Assembly: GCF_018374135.1 (NCBI RefSeq)
Contig: NZ_JAHAFS010000004.1
Location: forward strand, 1 to 64,000
DNA: 64,000 bases
Source of the DNA: Campylobacter gracilis
GTDB lineage: Bacteria; Campylobacterota; Campylobacteria; Campylobacterales; Campylobacteraceae
Reading direction: 5' to 3'
Shown: positions 62,477-64,000 of the stretch, in pieces
How positions within the stretch are numbered: the stretch's first letter is position 1
How the letters are laid out: each line of letters begins with the position of its first letter
Notes under the pieces: model-generated
Told to the model about the DNA's origin: nothing
Database searches by the model: none
What the model saw: the letters and a program-made list of their open reading frames with translations, nothing else
Translations under genes and position numbers: made by a program

Positions 62477-63831
62477 TAAGTTTGAAAGAGGCTCTAAAGC
62501 TGAGCGCGGATGAAATTTCGACGCTCAGAGCGGAGCTAAAGGATAAAATTTTAAAAACCGAAGAGCTCGGCGCCTACGTCGAGCAGCTTACGGGCGAGGC
62601 TTTAAACGTCAGCGGCGAGGGCGTGCCGATCGCGATCAAAGATAACATCCAGGTAAAAGATTGGAGCGTCACTTCAGCGAGCAAAATTTTGCAAGGCTAC
62701 GTTGCGCCGTACGACGCGACGGTGATTAAAAAGCTACGCGAGCGCGGTTTGGCGCCATTTGGGCGAACGAATATGGATGAGTTTGCGATGGGAAGCACGA
62801 CCGAAAGCTCATTCTACGGCAAAACTCTCAATCCGACCGATCACTCGCGCGTACCCGGCGGCAGTAGCGGCGGAAGCGCGGCTGCCGTAGCGGCAAATAT
62901 CGCCATAGCCGCACTCGGAAGCGATACGGGCGGCTCGATCCGCCAGCCGGCGGCATTTTGCGGCTGCGTAGGCTTTAAGCCGAGCTACGGCAGGGTCAGT
63001 CGCTACGGGCTTGCGGCGTATTCGAGCAGCCTCGATCAGATAGGACCGATCACGCGCAGCGTCGAAGATGCGGCGATTTTATACGACATCATCGCAGGCC
63101 GCGACGAGATGGACAGCACGAGCTACGCGGGCGCTTACGAAAGCACCGCGGATAAGCTAAACGCGGATCGCAAGCTTAAGATCGCCGTTATAAAAAATTA
63201 TATCGACGAAGCCTCGCAGCAGGTCAAAGAGGCTCTAAATTCGGCTATAGAAAAGCTAAAATCCTTCGGGCACGAGATCGTTTACCGCGATCTTTGCAGC
63301 TCCAAATACGACATCGCGACCTACTACATCATCGCAACCGCCGAGGCTAGCGCAAATTTAAGCCGCTACGACGGCGTGCGCTACGGAAACCGCGCGAAGG
63401 CTTTAAATTTAAAAGAGCTCTACGCCAACACCCGCGGCGAAGGATTTGGCGACGAGGTCAAAAGAAGGATGCTTCTAGGCACCTTCGTGCTAAGCAGCGG
63501 CTATTACGACGCGTATTACATCAAGGCACAGAAGGCAAGGGCCTTCATCAAAAGCGAATATGAGGAAATTTTAAAAGACGCCGATTTGATCTTTATGCCG
63601 ATCGCGCCGGGCGTGGCGTATAAATTCGGCGAGCTTAGCGATCCGCTTCGCGCGTATCTTAGCGACATATACACGATCGGCGTAAATTTAGCAGGGCTTC
63701 CCGCAATCTCCGTGCCGGTAGCGAAAAACAAAGAGGCTCTTAATATCAGCGCGCAGCTCATCGGGCGTGCTTACGACGAACAAACGGTGCTGGACGGCGG
63801 CTTGAGTTTAGAAAAAATCGTGAAAGGATAA
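62473..63831 (+). CDS. gatA: Glutamyl-tRNA(Gln) amidotransferase subunit A
   Basis: GatA is the amidase of the GatCAB complex that turns Glu-tRNA-Gln into Gln-tRNA-Gln (and may also make Asn-tRNA-Asn). The Ser–cisSer–Lys triad is present: IAIKDN (Lys), PGGSSGGSAAAVAA and GSDTGGSIRQPAAFCG (nucleophile Ser). The 452-residue length is normal. It overlaps the small membrane ORF by 4 bases and is followed two bases later by guaB, forming the order ileS–ORF–gatA–guaB known in Campylobacter. GatB and GatC lie elsewhere. Confidence 0.97.
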   Translation: MISLKEALKLSADEISTLRAELKDKILKTEELGAYVEQLTGEALNVSGEGVPIAIKDNIQVKDWSVTSASKILQGYVAPYDATVIKKLRERGLAPFGRTNMDEFAMGSTTESSFYGKTLNPTDHSRVPGGSSGGSAAAVAANIAIAALGSDTGGSIRQPAAFCGCVGFKPSYGRVSRYGLAAYSSSLDQIGPITRSVEDAAILYDIIAGRDEMDSTSYAGAYESTADKLNADRKLKIAVIKNYIDEASQQVKEALNSAIEKLKSFGHEIVYRDLCSSKYDIATYYIIATAEASANLSRYDGVRYGNRAKALNLKELYANTRGEGFGDEVKRRMLLGTFVLSSGYYDAYYIKAQKARAFIKSEYEEILKDADLIFMPIAPGVAYKFGELSDPLRAYLSDIYTIGVNLAGLPAISVPVAKNKEALNISAQLIGRAYDEQTVLDGGLSLEKIVKG

Positions 63832-63833
63832 GT

Positions 63834-64000
63834 ATGAAGATCGTCAAAAAGGCTCTGACCTTCGAGGATGTTTTGTTGGTACCGCAATACTCTGAAATTT
63901 TACCCAAAGAGGTCGATATCAGCACGAGTTTTACGAAAAATATCACGCTAAATACCCCTCTTGTGAGCGCTGCGATGGATACGGTCACCGAGTACCGCAC
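63834..64000 (+). CDS. guaB: IMP dehydrogenase, 5' part
   Basis: The frame begins MKIVKKALTFEDVLLVPQYS and continues to NTPLVSAAMDTVTE at the window edge (55 residues). These are the N-terminal barrel signatures of IMP dehydrogenase, which makes XMP for guanine-nucleotide synthesis. It starts two bases after the gatA stop with AAAGGATAAGT upstream, so it is in the same operon. The catalytic Cys loop lies outside the window. Confidence 0.95.
   Translation, partial: MKIVKKALTFEDVLLVPQYSEILPKEVDISTSFTKNITLNTPLVSAAMDTVTEYR

Noticed and set aside
1..64000. tRNA, rRNA, tmRNA or riboswitch genes
   Set aside because: I looked through the longer spacers for cloverleaf signatures and conserved riboswitch cores and found none; short or divergent RNAs cannot be excluded by eye.

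Overview
The window is chromosomal DNA from an epsilonproteobacterium, almost certainly a Campylobacter with unusually high GC (a C. gracilis / C. showae / C. rectus-like lineage; the species is inferred). The evidence is the gene order. Blocks mfd–M23–folC–lptE–leuS–secF–secD–yajC/lnt, pyrH–rpoZ–rsh–tyrS–NPD–amidase, rodA / pseudouridine synthase–flpA–trmB–ftsE–ftsX–envC-like, and ileS–small ORF–gatA–guaB match C. jejuni neighbourhoods as I remember them. The AAATTT-rich texture and frequent TTG starts also fit.

Layout. 0–12.3 kb, minus strand: end of a DUF815 ATPase gene, transcription-coupled repair (mfd), a cell-shape peptidase, folC, lptE, leuS, a small membrane protein and the Sec auxiliary complex SecDF–YajC. 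12.3–21 kb, plus strand: lnt, pyrH, rpoZ, the (p)ppGpp enzyme, tyrS, a nitronate monooxygenase-like enzyme and a periplasmic amidase. 21.7–32.5 kb: two membrane proteins, rodA (minus), then rluD-like, flpA, trmB, ftsE, ftsX, an EnvC-like activator, a low-complexity ORF and a two-subunit ThrE-type exporter. FtsEX, EnvC-like and the amidase plausibly act together in septal peptidoglycan splitting. 32.6–46.6 kb is an accessory, decaying region. It holds a tandem-duplicated AT-rich locus with both copies frameshifted, a Fur-box PepSY membrane protein, a nonsense-truncated Crp/Fnr regulator plus a duplicated relic of its 3' end, paralogous membrane proteins (one frameshifted), a DMT transporter, a VWA protein, a truncated histidine phosphatase, a Sel1 protein, a zinc-ribbon/membrane/peptidoglycan-binding protein and 1.4 kb of gene debris. 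46.6–64 kb returns to housekeeping genes: fhs, xth, dgkA, a Tat-exported molybdoenzyme, pyrC, pyrB, a quinone-reductase-like protein, cinA, ileS, gatA and the start of guaB, with a frameshifted hypothetical gene between the molybdoenzyme and pyrC.

The most striking signal is the hexamer RAATTY (AAATTT, GAATTT, AAATTC, GAATTC). It occurs in dense irregular arrays: about 21 sites in 0.4 kb inside folC, 16 in 0.3 kb at 30.8 kb, 13 in 0.2 kb at 40.4 kb and about 31 in 1.4 kb at 45.2–46.6 kb. In coding DNA the arrays create low-complexity QNS/QNF/KIL/EIL inserts in conserved enzymes (FolC, TrmB, RluD-like). In C. jejuni the methyltransferase CtsM methylates RAATTY, and that mark lets DNA be used in natural transformation. 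I therefore propose that these arrays are uptake-sequence-like elements spreading through this genome, including into coding frames. That link is inference for this organism. No tRNA, rRNA, insertion sequence or CRISPR array was recognised.
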